Of a stretch of DNA of 64,000 nt, positions 63,236-64,000 are shown piece after piece. The notes beneath the pieces were generated by a model. That model had not been told where the DNA came from. It saw only the letters and a list, made by a program, of their open reading frames with translations, and searched no databases. This DNA is from CAVSUR01 sp963846005 (GTDB lineage Bacteria; Actinomycetota; Actinomycetes; Streptosporangiales; Streptosporangiaceae). Location of the stretch: positions 62,001-126,000 of the forward strand of contig CAWJUH010000001.1 in assembly GCA_963846005.1 (NCBI GenBank), read 5' to 3'. Position 1 is the first letter of the stretch. Every line of letters begins with the position of its first letter. A program made the position numbers and the translations under genes.

Positions 63236-64000
63236 ATGACCAGCGACCCAGGCCGGCCCCCGGTCCATGGACGCGGCAGCCGGGCGGCCGCGCGCGGCCG
63301 CGGGCGGCGCGGTGCGGCCCGCGGACAGATCCTTCAGGCCGCGGGCCTCCGCCCGCGCGGCGCGGCGCGCGGGCGGGCCCTTCGGGCCGCGGGCCGCCCG
63401 GCCGCGCGGCGCCGCCGTCGGCTGGTGCTGCTCGCGGCGGCGGCCGTCGTCCTGGTGGTGGCGGTCGCGGCGATCCTGATCGCCGGGCGGCCGGCGCGCC
63501 GGTCCGGGCTGTTCGTGCCGGGCCACGCCTACGGGATCGCGATCGGGAACGGCGGGCGCACCGCCTACGTGATCTCCTATGCCTCGCGGTCCCGGCACGG
63601 CTCGCTCGTGTTCCGCAACTCCGTGGTCCCGGTCAGCCTGGCCTCCGGCCGGGCTGGCCATCCGGTCCGGATCGGCTCCGGCGCCGGACCGGCCGTGAGC
63701 ATCTCGCTGCTGCCGGGCGGCCGGGCCCTGGTCACCAACGGGACGGGCACGGTCTTGCTGGTCAGCCTGCGCACCGGCCGGCCCGGCCCGGCGGTCCGCG
63801 GGTTCGCCCCCTACAACTCGGCCGAGCCGGTCCCGGTCGCCCCGGACGGCTCGGCCGCCTACCTGACCAGCTTCAGCTTCGGCATCCTCACCCCGCTGAA
63901 CCTGCGGACCGGCAGGCCGGGACGGCCCGTCCGGATCGGCGCTCACCCGATCGCCGCCGCCCTGGCCCCGGGCGGCAAGACCGTCTACGTGCTCGCCGCG
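63236..64000 (+). CDS. Membrane-anchored YVTN-type beta-propeller protein (truncated by window end)
   Basis: At least 255 aa; no stop before base 64000. ATG 63236 has AGGAG 10 nt upstream. An Arg/Ala/Gly-rich inside segment (~1-60) precedes one TM helix (LVLLAAAAVVLVVAVAAILIAG). Outside it has propeller repeats: VSLASGRAGHPVRIGSGAG, LVSLRTGRPGPAVRG, LNLRTGRPGRPVRIGAHPIAAALAP, GGKTVYVLAA, the YVTN/YncE type. Function unknown; such proteins are cell-surface in actinobacteria. Confidence 0.85.
   Translation, partial: MTSDPGRPPVHGRGSRAAARGRGRRGAARGQILQAAGLRPRGAARGRALRAAGRPAARRRRRLVLLAAAAVVLVVAVAAILIAGRPARRSGLFVPGHAYGIAIGNGGRTAYVISYASRSRHGSLVFRNSVVPVSLASGRAGHPVRIGSGAGPAVSISLLPGGRALVTNGTGTVLLVSLRTGRPGPAVRGFAPYNSAEPVPVAPDGSAAYLTSFSFGILTPLNLRTGRPGRPVRIGAHPIAAALAPGGKTVYVLAA

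Overview
The window is about 73% G+C with strong codon-position bias and a typical actinobacterial gene set: WhiB, Lsr2, RbpA, FtsR, GarA, WhiA, OpcA, mannose-1-P guanylyltransferase/phosphomannomutase, and the uvrC-rapZ-yvcK-whiA-gap-pgk-tpiA-secG-rbpA block. I read it as the chromosome of a filamentous or hopanoid-making actinomycete (Streptosporangiales/Treboniaceae-like at a guess). Species cannot be read from the sequence.

Layout. 1-3.6 kb: a DUF222/HNH endonuclease gene with in-frame Pro-rich repeats, a 14-bp tandem-repeat spacer and a MetE-C-like methyltransferase. 3.6-8.5 kb: a flavoprotein disulfide reductase, then a divergent polyamine locus: speD facing bpsA (branched polyamine synthase family) - GNAT - FkbH-like HAD - acyl carrier protein. 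The four + strand genes overlap end to end. This is the most interesting native system here. 8.5-22.2 kb: DUF2254 protein, CDP-alcohol phosphatidyltransferase + manC/manB fusion, the garA-ftsR-nuclease-MerR block, an ABC-2 exporter, a glycine riboswitch with gcvP, and a haloacid dehalogenase-like HAD.

22.2-31.7 kb: an hpnB-type glycosyltransferase gene split by an integrative element of about 8.2 kb (23031-31257). The element carries a serine integrase next to its left end, a tyrosine recombinase, an Xis-like HTH gene, an AT-rich iteron-like region and about ten small unknown genes. Rejoining the flanks restores one open HpnB-like protein, and the crossover lies in the codons of its DxD metal-binding motif.

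31.7-43.2 kb: cupin, uvrC, rapZ, yvcK, whiA, the lower-glycolysis genes, secG, rbpA, glutamate decarboxylase and a RibD-C-type reductase. 43.3-47.7 kb: a small membrane protein, glgX and an acyl-CoA dehydrogenase, all with many frame changes. 47.7-54 kb: assimilatory APS reductase, a small Cys-rich protein, WhiB, a Tyr-rich repeat ORF, Lsr2, an MscS channel, a SatP-family transporter and a RCK-type ion-channel protein. 54-60.6 kb: a pentose-phosphate operon read leftwards (tkt-tal-zwf-opcA-pgl). 60.8-64 kb: a TPP-riboswitch-controlled CytX-like transporter, a uridine-kinase-like P-loop protein and a truncated YVTN beta-propeller protein.

Caution on quality: between about 23.9 and 47.1 kb, and again at 49.6 and 52.5 kb, many genes that should be intact (uvrC, yvcK, glgX, both recombinases) switch reading frame once or several times without internal stops in the homologous parts. 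The simplest explanation is uncorrected single-base indels in the assembly. I annotate such genes over their full span and flag them.
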